From Achromobacter kerstersii (GTDB lineage Bacteria; Pseudomonadota; Gammaproteobacteria; Burkholderiales; Burkholderiaceae_B), in assembly GCF_902859595.1 (NCBI RefSeq), contig NZ_CADIJQ010000001.1, positions 1,178,001 to 1,242,000 on the forward strand: 64,000 nucleotides of DNA, given 5' to 3'. The translations under genes and the position numbers were made by a program. Below the pieces are notes generated by a model. That model was not told the origin of the DNA. It saw nothing but the letters and a program-made list of their open reading frames with translations, and did no database searches. How positions within the stretch are numbered: the stretch's first letter is position 1; each line of letters starts with the position of its first letter. Positions 26,495-35,000 of the stretch are shown here, piece after piece.

Positions 26495-27301
26495 CTACAG
26501 CATCGCCATGCGGCTGTTGATGAGGTCTGTCACCAGCATGTGGCCCGGCGCATGCGTGATGCAGAAGTCCGGGCGCACCGACGCCACCACCGATTGCGGC
26601 GTGACGCCGCAGGCCCAGAACACCGGCATTTCGCCTGGCCGGATCTCAACCGCATCCCCGTAGTCGGGGCGATTGATATCCGCAATGCCGATCAGTGACG
26701 GGTCGCCGATGTGTACCGGCGCGCCGTGCACAGACGGAAATCGCGACGTGACCTGAATGGCGCGGATGGCATCCGCCGCCTTCAACGGCCGCATCGACAC
26801 CACCAGCGGGCCGCTGAAGGCGCCAGCGGGGTGCGTGGGGATGTTGGTGCGGTACATGGGCACGTTGCTGCCCTGCTCGATGTGGCGCACCGGCAGGCCG
26901 TTGTCCAGCATTGCTTCTTCAAACGAGAACGAGCAGCCGATCAGGAACGACACCAAGTCATCACGCCAGATATCCCGCACGTCCGTGGGCTCGGCGATGA
27001 GCTCGCCATCCTTCCAGACGCGATAGCGCGGGATATCGGTACGGATATCGATGTCAGCGCCCAGCTCCGGCAGCGCCGGGTTGCCGGGTTCTGACATCGC
27101 CAACAACGGGCATGGCTTCGGGTTGCGCTGGCAGAAGTGCAGGAAATCTGCCGCGAGCGCGCGCGGCAGAATCGCCAGATTGGCCTGCACATGGCCGGGA
27201 GCCAGATTCGCGGTGGGTCCGGTCAGCAGCCCGCTGCGCGCGTCCAGACGCGCTTGGCGGGCCAGCTCAACACTATTGCGTACGACGTTGGCGGACACCA
27301 T
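26495..27301 (-). CDS. DUF1445 / UPF0317 family protein (putative hydro-lyase)
   Basis: A 268-residue cytoplasmic protein of the DUF1445 family, also annotated as putative hydro-lyase or related to D-glutamate cyclase. Recognisable segments are [30 protein letters not shown] near residues 35-65 (quoted only as [11 protein letters not shown]), [27 protein letters not shown] and [12 protein letters not shown] with a conserved cysteine, and the closing [13 protein letters not shown]. In mammals a UPF0317 region is part of mitochondrial D-glutamate cyclase (DGLUCY), but the catalytic assignment there is to another domain, so function here is open. AAGGAA precedes the ATG at 27301. It is the last gene of the minus-strand module amidase/DUF2848/TRAP, 10 bp after the amidase. 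Confidence 0.85.
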   Translation of the reverse strand: MVSANVVRNSVELARQARLDARSGLLTGPTANLAPGHVQANLAILPRALAADFLHFCQRNPKPCPLLAMSEPGNPALPELGADIDIRTDIPRYRVWKDGELIAEPTDVRDIWRDDLVSFLIGCSFSFEEAMLDNGLPVRHIEQGSNVPMYRTNIPTHPAGAFSGPLVVSMRPLKAADAIRAIQVTSRFPSVHGAPVHIGDPSLIGIADINRPDYGDAVEIRPGEMPVFWACGVTPQSVVASVRPDFCITHAPGHMLVTDLINSRMAML

Positions 27302-27311
27302 GACATTCCTT

Positions 27312-28664
27312 TTAACGTGCGGCCAGCAGGTCTTCCACTGCCTGGCCAATGGCCAGGACGCGACGGTCGGCGCCATTGCTGGCGGCGATCATCAGACCGA
27401 CCGGCGCGGTGCCTTCGGCATGGCACGGCAACGACAAGGCGCAACCATCCAGGAAGTTGATCAGCGTGGGGTTGCGCAGGATCAGGCCGTTGGCGGCGTA
27501 GTAGGCGTCATCGGATGCGGCCAAGTCCGCCACCGCCGGCGCCACGATGGGCGTCGTTGGCATGATCAGGGCGTCGTAGCCGGCAATGCGGTGATCCACC
27601 GCCGCCACCCACGCTTCGCGTGCGTCAAGCAAGTCCAGATAGTCTGCGGCGCTCATGTCCTGGCCGCGCATGATGCGCGACACCACGCGGGGGTCGTAGC
27701 GCTTGCCGGCGCGCGCGATCAGGCCGCGATGCCAGGCCCACGCTTCCGCAGCGGTGAAGCCGCCCTTGCTGTTGATGCTGCCCAGCTCGGCGAATTCGGG
27801 GATGGCGATTTCATCCACCAGCGCGCCCGCTTCCTTCAAGCGCGCGACCGTGGCGGCGAAGGTGTCCGCAACGTGCTTTTCCATGGCGTCCAGCGCCAGC
27901 GTGGTCGGCACTGCCAGGCGCAGGCCGCGCAGCGGCATGGCTTCCGGCACCGGGCCGCCGTCGCCCGACAGAATGGCGTCCAGCTCGGCGCAGCAGCGCA
28001 CGCTGGCGGCGATGGGGCCGATGGAATCCAGGTTGGCCGACAAGGGCAGCACACCCGTCATGGACACGCGCCAGGCGCTGGGTTTGAAACCGGTCAAGCC
28101 GCACAGCGCGGCCGGGATGCGCACCGAACCGCCCGTATCCGAACCGATGCCGGCTGCGGCCATGCCGTCGGCGACAGACACTGCGGCGCCCGAGGACGAA
28201 CCGCCGGGAATGCGGCCGGTCTTGCGGTCATAAGGATTGAGCGGCGTGCCGTAGTGCGGGTTGATGCCCAGGCCCGAATACGCGAATTCGGTCATGTTGG
28301 TGCGGCCGATGATGACGGCGCCTGCGGCGATCAAACGCTGCACGACTTCGGCATTGGCATCCGCCGCCGGTTCGCCTTCGCGGGCGACCGAGCCGGCCAT
28401 GGTGGTTTCGCCTTCGATGTCGAACAAGTCTTTGATGCTGATCGGCAAGCCTTCCACCGCCGAACGGACGATACCCGCCGCGCGCAGGGTGTCGGAAGCG
28501 CGCGCCTGAGCCAACGCCGACTCGGCGTACAGCTTGGTGAACACGCGGGCGCCCTCGCCCGCTGCGTCTTGTGCGCGCGCCAGCGCAGCTTCGGTCAGCT
28601 CGACGGAGCTCGCGCGGCCCTCGCTCAGGGCCAAGGTCAGTTCATTCAAGGTCGAAACCATCAT
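27312..28664 (-). CDS. Amidase (amidase-signature family)
   Basis: A 450-residue cytoplasmic serine amidohydrolase. The Ser-cisSer-Lys triad is visible: K78 in PISIKDLFD, the cis-serine in GGSSSGAA (about S156) and nucleophile S180 in [13 protein letters not shown]. It hydrolyses an amide or ester bond; within the signature family it cannot be assigned to GatA, since no GatB or GatC gene is near, and the length and catabolic context argue for a small-molecule amidase. Two adjacent ATGs (28664 and 28661) follow GAGG, and either may be used. It lies between the DUF1445 and DUF2848 genes and probably acts on a compound imported by TRAP cassette 3. Confidence 0.92.
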   Translation of the reverse strand: MMVSTLNELTLALSEGRASSVELTEAALARAQDAAGEGARVFTKLYAESALAQARASDTLRAAGIVRSAVEGLPISIKDLFDIEGETTMAGSVAREGEPAADANAEVVQRLIAAGAVIIGRTNMTEFAYSGLGINPHYGTPLNPYDRKTGRIPGGSSSGAAVSVADGMAAAGIGSDTGGSVRIPAALCGLTGFKPSAWRVSMTGVLPLSANLDSIGPIAASVRCCAELDAILSGDGGPVPEAMPLRGLRLAVPTTLALDAMEKHVADTFAATVARLKEAGALVDEIAIPEFAELGSINSKGGFTAAEAWAWHRGLIARAGKRYDPRVVSRIMRGQDMSAADYLDLLDAREAWVAAVDHRIAGYDALIMPTTPIVAPAVADLAASDDAYYAANGLILRNPTLINFLDGCALSLPCHAEGTAPVGLMIAASNGADRRVLAIGQAVEDLLAAR

Positions 28665-28752
28665 TGTCCTCGTGCCGACTTGCGGCGTAAAAGTGCGAAC
28701 AGGCGCGCCCCATGGGAACGCGCCGGGTGTTCAATGCCGTGCGCGATCGGAA

Positions 28753-29436
28753 TCAGGCGACGACAGGCAGCGATTCCACATGATAGCGGTGGCTGATCGT
28801 GCGTTGGAGGCGCGGATCGAACAGTTCCATCGTGAAATCCGCTGCGGCGCGGATGCCGCCGATGGCGCCCACGGTGCCGCACGTCATGCCCGCGCCTTGC
28901 GGCAGAACCGCTGCGCCGCCGGTGTAGCCGGCGATCAGGTCTTGCGGCGTGCGCAACGTGGACAGCGGGCCTTCCTGGTACAAGACCTTTTCGCCGTTTT
29001 CAACAATGTACGAACGGATGACCAATTCGTCCCAGTAGTCGGCCACGTCGGCCAAACGCCAGGCTTCGGTCGCGACCGGCTTCACGCAAACCTGCTTGGA
29101 CATGGCGACGCTGACCGTCTCCAGCTTGCGGTCGGTGTGGTCGGACGCGATGCTGACGTACATTTCGCCGTCCACCGCGAACACAAAGGTTTCCACTTCG
29201 CCCGACGACTCTTCGCCCACGGCTTGCACGTGCTCGGCTTGCGTCAGCTGGTTGTCGGCGATGCGGTAGTACAGCGGCACGCTGGTCGGACGCGGCACGC
29301 CGATGGCGGCCAGTTCTTCGATGTGGTGCTCGATGGCGGCGATGTCGCGACCCGCCCAGCCGGCCACGATCAGCGTGTTGAAGTCCACTTCCACCTGGCG
29401 GGGATTGGCGTCGTTGAGATTGAATACGGCTTTCAT
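28753..29436 (-). CDS. DUF2848 family protein
   Basis: A 227-residue cytoplasmic protein matching DUF2848, a family that is thought to be distantly related to fumarylacetoacetate-hydrolase-fold proteins. Landmarks are RDIAAIEHHIEELAAIGVPRP, VPLYYRIADN, ASDHTDRKLE and the glycine-rich GTVGAIGGI near the C-terminus. No experimentally proven reaction is known to me. It is placed between TRAP cassette 3 and the amidase, all on the minus strand with 73 and 88 bp gaps, so it very probably belongs to the same pathway, perhaps as a hydrolase or decarboxylase. Confidence 0.85.
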   Translation of the reverse strand: MKAVFNLNDANPRQVEVDFNTLIVAGWAGRDIAAIEHHIEELAAIGVPRPTSVPLYYRIADNQLTQAEHVQAVGEESSGEVETFVFAVDGEMYVSIASDHTDRKLETVSVAMSKQVCVKPVATEAWRLADVADYWDELVIRSYIVENGEKVLYQEGPLSTLRTPQDLIAGYTGGAAVLPQGAGMTCGTVGAIGGIRAAADFTMELFDPRLQRTISHRYHVESLPVVA

Positions 29437-29509
29437 ATCAGTCCTGCGAATTTACGGGTGGAAAACGGTGCGGCCGCACGGGGCCGCACCCAAATCAAGC
29501 AAATGAAGC

Positions 29510-30793
29510 TCAGCCAAACGCGCGCGGCAGCCACAGCGCGATGTCGGGCCAGAACGCCAGCAAAGCCAGCATCACGAACATGGCGCCCACGAACGGTAGG
29601 CTGCCCACAATGACGGCGCTCATGGAGCCGCTCTTGCGCAGGCTCTGCACCACGAACAGGTTCAGACCCACGGGCGGGGTAATCAGGGCGGCTTCCACCA
29701 ACACGATGATCACGATGCCGAGCCAGATCGGGTCATAGCCCAGGCCGATCATGATGGGCGCAACGATGGGAATCGTCGTGATCATCATGGACAGCGTTTC
29801 CATGAAGCAGCCCAGCACCAGATAGAAGATCACCACGATCAGCAGCATCCAGCCCGGCGACAGGCCCAGGCCGGTGATGGATTGCGTCAGCGCATCCGTC
29901 AGGCCGGTGGCCGACATCACAAAGTTCAGGAAGCTGGCCGCGATGACGATCAGCATGATCATCGCCGTGGAACGCATCGTGCCTTCCATCACTTCGCGCA
30001 GCATGTTCCAGGTCAAGCGCCGGAACCAGGCCGCCAGGATGAACGCGCCCAACACGCCCAACGCGGCCGCTTCCGTCGGCGTGGCCAGGCCCGCGTAGAT
30101 GGAACCCACAACCAGGAAGAAGATCCCCATCGGCGGCGCCAAGTGCACCAGGCTGGCGAAGCGTTGGCCCCACGTCGCATGAATCTTCTTGCCGCCCCAG
30201 GACGGCTTGGCCACGCAAGCGACAACGACCGTCAACATGAACAACGCGGCCATGGCGAAGCCCGGGATGATGCCCGCCAGGTACAGCTTGGGCACCGACG
30301 AGTTCGTCAGCACGCCATAGATGACCAGGTTGATCGACGGCGGAATCAGGATGCCCAGCGTGCCGCCCGCGGCCAAACTGCCCAGGAACAGCGGCTCGTT
30401 GTAGCCATACTTGCGGATCTGCGGAATGGCGACGGTACCCACCGTGGCCGCAGTGGCCACGCTGGAACCGGAGGTGGCCGAGAACAGCGTCGAAGCGCCG
30501 ATGTTGGCGTGCATCAGCCCGCCCGGCAGCCACGACAGCCACAGGCTCATCGCGCTGTACATACGTTCAGCGAAGCCTGCGCGCAACAGCACTTCACCCA
30601 GCATGATGAACAGCGGAATCGCCACCAGCAGGAACTCGTTATTCGAGCTCCAGGAGATTTCACCGATGGCGCGCGACAGCGGCAGCATCGAGAACAGCGG
30701 GTCCAGGATCAGACCCAACACGCCAAGCGCCGCGCCCACGGGAATGGACAGGCCGATCAGCACCAGCAACAACGTCAATGCGGTGGAAATCAT
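29510..30793 (-). CDS. TRAP transporter large permease (DctM type), cassette 3
   Basis: The 427-residue transport subunit carries DctM motifs in a different version from the other cassettes: VAIPLFIMLGEVLLRAGFAE, SGSSVATAATVGTVAIP and LGILIPPSINLVIYGVL. The variant suggests another substrate class. It overlaps the small permease gene by four bases (ATGA at 30790-30793) and is followed at 73 bp by the DUF2848 gene. No large deletion or frameshift is seen. Confidence 0.93.
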   Translation of the reverse strand: MISTALTLLLVLIGLSIPVGAALGVLGLILDPLFSMLPLSRAIGEISWSSNNEFLLVAIPLFIMLGEVLLRAGFAERMYSAMSLWLSWLPGGLMHANIGASTLFSATSGSSVATAATVGTVAIPQIRKYGYNEPLFLGSLAAGGTLGILIPPSINLVIYGVLTNSSVPKLYLAGIIPGFAMAALFMLTVVVACVAKPSWGGKKIHATWGQRFASLVHLAPPMGIFFLVVGSIYAGLATPTEAAALGVLGAFILAAWFRRLTWNMLREVMEGTMRSTAMIMLIVIAASFLNFVMSATGLTDALTQSITGLGLSPGWMLLIVVIFYLVLGCFMETLSMMITTIPIVAPIMIGLGYDPIWLGIVIIVLVEAALITPPVGLNLFVVQSLRKSGSMSAVIVGSLPFVGAMFVMLALLAFWPDIALWLPRAFG

Positions 30794-31410
30794 GCCGCTT
30801 CTCCCTTCACCATGCGCTCGCCTGCGGCGGCTTCTTCGTCAGCTTCTTCCTGCGCGGAACGCACGCCGCAGATTTGCTTGACCAGTTCGATGTCGCCCGT
30901 GACCAGCGCGGCCGACGCACGCGCCAGCATCAACGCCACGGTGATGCACATCCAGGCCAGGCCCAGCATCCACAAGCCCTGCGGAATCCACAACGGGGTC
31001 GCAAGCGGCGTGTTGGCCGCGGACTTCTGCATCCATGAGGTTTGCACCACGTCGTAGGCGTAGTAGGTCAGGAACACCATGAAGACGGCCATGGCCACCA
31101 TGGAAATCCAATCCAGCACGGCCGACAGGCGCACCGGCAAATATTGGTAAAGCACGTCAACGCGCACGTTGGCGCGCTGCAAGGTGGCGAACGCCAAGGC
31201 CCACGAGGTACTGATGGCGAAGGCGTAGCTGGACAGTTCGTCCGCGCCGCCGGTGTTGAAGCCCAGGAATTTGCGGGCCAGAACGTCAAAGGAGATCAGC
31301 AGCACGCTGGCCACCGTCAAGGCGCCGCCGGCCCAGACGGCTGCGCGCGAAAAACTCTCGGCGCGCCGCAACAGGCCGCCCAGCAGGCGGAAGTGTTCGG
31401 TTTGGGTCAT
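30790..31410 (-). CDS. TRAP transporter small permease (DctQ type), cassette 3
   Basis: Four-helix membrane protein, 206 residues from the ATG at 31410, which follows AGAGG by 8 bp. The frame continues upstream through three more ATGs to 31467; those lie inside an 18-bp tandem repeat and would add MSN-GL-type hexapeptides, so the N-terminus may vary. Landmarks are RKFLGFNTGGADELSSYAFA and TLQRANVRVDVLYQYLP. It lies between the receptor and large permease genes of cassette 3. Confidence 0.9.
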   Translation of the reverse strand: MTQTEHFRLLGGLLRRAESFSRAAVWAGGALTVASVLLISFDVLARKFLGFNTGGADELSSYAFAISTSWALAFATLQRANVRVDVLYQYLPVRLSAVLDWISMVAMAVFMVFLTYYAYDVVQTSWMQKSAANTPLATPLWIPQGLWMLGLAWMCITVALMLARASAALVTGDIELVKQICGVRSAQEEADEEAAAGERMVKGEAA

Positions 31411-31425
31411 GAGTGGAACCTCTGC

Positions 31426-31479
31426 GGACATAAGCCCGGAATTGGACATAAGCCCATAATTGGACATACGCCCCTAATG
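31426..31479. repeat. 18-bp tandem repeat, three copies, before dctQ of cassette 3
   Basis: Units at 31426-31443, 31444-31461 and 31462-31479 share GGACATA.GCCC..AAT with 2-4 changes between copies. The period is six codons, in frame with dctQ, and each unit supplies an ATG on the minus strand. It fills most of the 118-bp gap between the receptor gene and dctQ. Confidence 0.85.
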
Positions 31480-31528
31480 ACAAGCCAGACAACGCGCCGC
31501 CGCGACTGGCGGCGGCGCGCTGTGACGC

Positions 31529-32575
31529 TTACTTGCTGGCGGTCAGGCCCAGCGTCTTGCCAATGGTGGCGTTGAAGTCTTTCACGCACTGGGCCGAGCA
31601 ACGGGCGGCCCACTTGGGCAGCACGGCTTCGTTGGCAATCTTCTTCAACAGCGCACGGTCGGCGTCCGACGGCTGAACCAACACCATCTTGCCCTTGACC
31701 GGGAACGGGCAAGCGGCAGCGCCCGTGTTGCAGTCATAGCCTTCCTGCGTCTGGCGCGCGGCGCCTTCCCAGATGTTGTCGACCAGCGTCTTCACGTTGG
31801 CTTGCAGGAACGTGCGCACGGCGGGGTCCAGCTTGTCCCAGGCCTTCTGGTTGACGGCGTGGATCTGCTGGTTCCAGTTGATCGGCAGCGCCACCAGGTG
31901 CGTGGACACTTCGTACCACTTGGCCGAATAGCCCGACAGCGAACCCGTGATGGCGCAATCCACCACCTTGTTCTGCAAGGCCGGCACCACTTCACCGAAG
32001 GCCATCGTCACGCTGGAACCGCCCAGCGCTTCAACGAATTCGGCGGTGGTGCGGCTGCTGGTGCGAACCTTCTTGCCCTTGATGTCGGCCAGGCCCTTGA
32101 TGTCTGCATTGCAGAACAGCACTTGCGCGGGATAGGTCGAAATGCCCAGCAGCTTGACGTTGTTGCCTTCGCCGTAGAGCTTGGCGTAGACGGGTTCGAA
32201 TGCATCGGTGACGGCGCGCGCGGTCTTGACGTCCGGCGCCAGGCCGGCCAGGTCGATGGCTTCGTTGATGGGGTTGTCGCTGGCGAAGTACGACAAGGTG
32301 GCGGTGCCGAATTCGACCACGCCTTGCGACATCAGGCGCAGCAGCTCCGGCCCCTTCAGGCCCATTTCGTTGAAGCCCTTGATGTCGGCCGTGACCTGAC
32401 CCTTGGACAGCTCAGGAATGGTCTTGGTCCAGAACGGCTTTTCGTAGTCGTTGTACGCGGTCAAGTTGGACAGGCCGCCCACGACCTTCAAGTGGGTCTT
32501 GGGCAGATCTTGTGCGTGGACGGCGCCGGCCAACAAGCTGGCAGCGACGGCGGCGAAAACAAGAGACTTCTTCAT
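31529..32575 (-). CDS. TRAP solute-binding protein (DctP type), cassette 3
   Basis: Periplasmic receptor of 348 residues with signal peptide MKKSLVFAAVAASLLAGA.. cleaved after VHA. The start at 32575 has GGAG 8 bp upstream; an ATG two codons earlier is possible. It shows the DctP fold (LRLMSQGVVEFGTATLSYFA; IKGKKVRTSSRTTAEFVEAL with the ligand-binding arginine region) but is unlike the other two receptors. It has several cysteines (C in FCNAD, VVDCAIT, DCNTGAAACPF and ARCSAQC), unusual for this family and suggestive of one to three disulfides in the periplasm. First gene of the minus-strand module. Confidence 0.92.
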   Translation of the reverse strand: MKKSLVFAAVAASLLAGAVHAQDLPKTHLKVVGGLSNLTAYNDYEKPFWTKTIPELSKGQVTADIKGFNEMGLKGPELLRLMSQGVVEFGTATLSYFASDNPINEAIDLAGLAPDVKTARAVTDAFEPVYAKLYGEGNNVKLLGISTYPAQVLFCNADIKGLADIKGKKVRTSSRTTAEFVEALGGSSVTMAFGEVVPALQNKVVDCAITGSLSGYSAKWYEVSTHLVALPINWNQQIHAVNQKAWDKLDPAVRTFLQANVKTLVDNIWEGAARQTQEGYDCNTGAAACPFPVKGKMVLVQPSDADRALLKKIANEAVLPKWAARCSAQCVKDFNATIGKTLGLTASK

Positions 32576-32942
32576 GGACAAAACTCCTGGCTGGCGGGAT
32601 GGTCTATCGCGCGCGGGTTCCCGTTATCCTGGTCGCACGCGGGTGGAATGTGGGATTCAGGGACGGGAGTCAAGCGTTGGCCAATTCATGTTTTTTCCCC
32701 CGCACTGTGTATCCAGGCGCTACTTATTGATATGACGCCATTGCATCGTCAGGGGCGGCCAGCGTCCAATCGTTAGTTGCGATGTGGGGGTATAAATTTT
32801 TCTTGGGTCTCGCCGGACAGGCGGGGAGAAATTTCGCAAGACCCAGCATTGGCGCGGGTTTGCGGGCAGATGATGCTGCCGTGCGCGACGGTGCTGCCCG
32901 ATTGATTTGAACCTGCGACGCCCCCCGGCCAGGGGAAAACAC
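32576..32942. other. Intergenic region between TRAP cassette 3 and its LysR gene
   Basis: These 367 bp hold no gene that I can support. The part 32680-32830 is AT-richer than its surroundings (for example GGTATAAATTTTTC near 32791) and is the likely promoter area for the TRAP/DUF2848/amidase/DUF1445 operon. I could not fix a convincing LysR box. Confidence 0.4.
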
Positions 32943-33848
32943 CTAGAGCGGAATGCCGCCTTCGGCCTGCGCCGCGACCTTCTGCGCCATCTGCGCAATG
33001 ATCCGAACCGCATGGCTGTCTGGCCCCTGCACCCACGTCGCCGTGAAATTCAGCTCGGGCAAGGGGTCGGCCTGAACTTGCAGGATGCGCAGTTCGCCCC
33101 GCGCAAGCTCCTTGCCCAGAAACACCGGCGCGATGACGCTGGTGCCGATGCAGTCTTGCGTCATACGCACCACCATCGACATCGACGCGCTGCCATACAT
33201 GCGCGGCGACGTCACGCCCGCGCGCGTCAGCATGTCACGCACGACCCGGTACGGCGCGCTGTTGGACGGGTACGTGATGATGGGCAGCTTGCCGATACGT
33301 TCAAGCGTCAAGGGTTCAGGGCCCAGGTCCAGCGCGGGGCTAGCGACCCAGGCCAGCGGATAGCTGCACAGCGGCAGATTTTCCACGCGCGCCTCAAGCA
33401 CCGGCCCCATCAGGAAAGCCAGGTCAATCTGGCGCGCCATCAGATGCGGGCGCAGCACGTGCGTGGTGTCCACTTCAATTTCCAGCACCAGCGCCGGATA
33501 GGTGGAGTGGATCAATTCAATCAATGCGGGCAGCCACGTCTGCACGATGGTTTCCGCCACACCAATGCGCACCGTGCCTGTCATGACGTTTTGTTCGCGG
33601 GCCGCTTCGAACATATCGCGCCGCACTTGCAGCATGCGTTCGGCGTGGGACAGAAGCTCGTGACCCTTGGCCGTCAGTTTGACGCCGCGCGCCTCGCGTT
33701 CGAACAGCAACACGCCCAGATCGGCCTCAAGCGAGGCAATACGCTGCGACACCGCGGGTTGCGTGGTGTTGAGCTTATCCGAGGCCGCGCGGAAGCTGCC
33801 CAGGCGGGCGACCCAGAAAAAAGTCTCGATGTTGCGTAATTCGATCAT
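32943..33848 (-). CDS. LysR-family transcriptional regulator
   Basis: The 301-residue protein has the LysR N-terminal helix-turn-helix (FFWVARLGSFRAASDKLNTTQPAVSQRI) and a C-terminal periplasmic-binding-like effector domain. It is immediately upstream of, and codirectional with, the cassette 3 module, and divergent from the EamA gene with a 72-bp gap; the module is its most plausible target. No truncation is seen. Confidence 0.92.
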   Translation of the reverse strand: MIELRNIETFFWVARLGSFRAASDKLNTTQPAVSQRIASLEADLGVLLFEREARGVKLTAKGHELLSHAERMLQVRRDMFEAAREQNVMTGTVRIGVAETIVQTWLPALIELIHSTYPALVLEIEVDTTHVLRPHLMARQIDLAFLMGPVLEARVENLPLCSYPLAWVASPALDLGPEPLTLERIGKLPIITYPSNSAPYRVVRDMLTRAGVTSPRMYGSASMSMVVRMTQDCIGTSVIAPVFLGKELARGELRILQVQADPLPELNFTATWVQGPDSHAVRIIAQMAQKVAAQAEGGIPL

Positions 33849-33920
33849 TGATTGGTCTGTTTCCCCTGCGCGATGGGCGTATTATGGCAGCCGCCCATCC
33901 CCCCATCCAGGAGCTTGTCC

Positions 33921-34871
33921 ATGTCCCCCGGTCGCCCGCAAGCCGCCGCGCCCGCCACCCGCGGTCCGCTCGTCGGAATTTTGCTGCTGGTGCTATCGAT
34001 GTGGACGCTGTCGTGCCTGGACGCCAGCGGGAAATGGGTGATGAACGCAGGGGTGCCGCTGCTGGTGCTGTCCTGGTTCCGATACGTGGTGCATTTGATT
34101 TTGGTGCTGGCGCTGGTGCTGCCCGCCAAAGGCGTGAGCGTGCTGCGCAGCAATCGCCCGCGCGAACAACTGATACGCGGCGGCTCGATGTTCCTGGCCA
34201 CGCTGATGTTCTTCACCACGCTTAGCTACATTCCGCAGGCCGAGGCCACGGCCATCAACTTTCTGGCGCCGCTGCTGGTGCTGTCGCTGGCGCCCTGGGT
34301 GTTGAAAGAGCCCGCCCGATTGTCGCGCTTCGTCGCGGCCGGCATTGCGTTCATTGGCGTGATCATCGTCATCCGGCCGGGCGGCGGCCTGCATCCTATT
34401 GGCACCATTTTCGGGCTGCTGACGGCCTGTTGCTTCGCCGCGCAATTCATTGCGACGCGACGGGTCGCGGGCGACGATCCGTTCACGTCGCTGATCTGGA
34501 GCGGCGCGGTGGGCACAGCCTGCCTGACGCTTACCCTGCCCTTCGTGCTGCCCGGCGCGTTACCGGTGCTGCAATCCTTGTCCGCCTTCGATTGGTTCCT
34601 GCTGATCTCCACCGGCGTCACGGGCGGCGTCGGGCATCTGTTCCAGATCGCCGCCTACCGGCGCGCACCCGCCTCCACGCTTGCGCCCTTCATCTATTTG
34701 CAGATCATCAGTGCGACGTCCGTGGGCTGGCTGGTCTGGGGCCATTTCCCCGACCCGCTGACCTGGCTGGGCATCGCCATCATCTGCGCCAGCGGCATCG
34801 GCATTGGTCTGGTGGAATGGCGCCGCAGCCTGGCAAGCGGTGCGGCCATCGCACGGCAAGCCGCCCGCTGA
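33921..34871 (+). CDS. DMT-superfamily (EamA) transporter
   Basis: Inner-membrane protein of 316 residues with ten predicted helices in two EamA repeats (first from about residue 15, second from about 155). Landmarks are FRYVVHLILVLALVLPAKG and LSYIPQAEATAINFLAPL, typical of RhaT/EamA-type exporters of metabolites and amino acids. ATG 33921 follows AGGAG; the frame extends to 33852 without support. Substrate unknown. Divergent from the LysR gene. Confidence 0.9.
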   Translation: MSPGRPQAAAPATRGPLVGILLLVLSMWTLSCLDASGKWVMNAGVPLLVLSWFRYVVHLILVLALVLPAKGVSVLRSNRPREQLIRGGSMFLATLMFFTTLSYIPQAEATAINFLAPLLVLSLAPWVLKEPARLSRFVAAGIAFIGVIIVIRPGGGLHPIGTIFGLLTACCFAAQFIATRRVAGDDPFTSLIWSGAVGTACLTLTLPFVLPGALPVLQSLSAFDWFLLISTGVTGGVGHLFQIAAYRRAPASTLAPFIYLQIISATSVGWLVWGHFPDPLTWLGIAIICASGIGIGLVEWRRSLASGAAIARQAAR

Positions 34872-35000
34872 ATCCACGGCGCCCCGCTACGGGCGGACGC
34901 GCCAGCGCGCTCGGGCGGCCTCCCGTACAATGCTCGTCGCTTTTTGCGCATCCGCGCATGGGCGTTCCCGGCATCTGGCAATTCCCCGAGCGAGGTCTTC

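Noticed and set aside
27312-28664. GatA (glutamyl-tRNA amidotransferase subunit A)
   Set aside because: No gatB or gatC is adjacent and the gene lies in a catabolic TRAP module, so it is called a general amidase.
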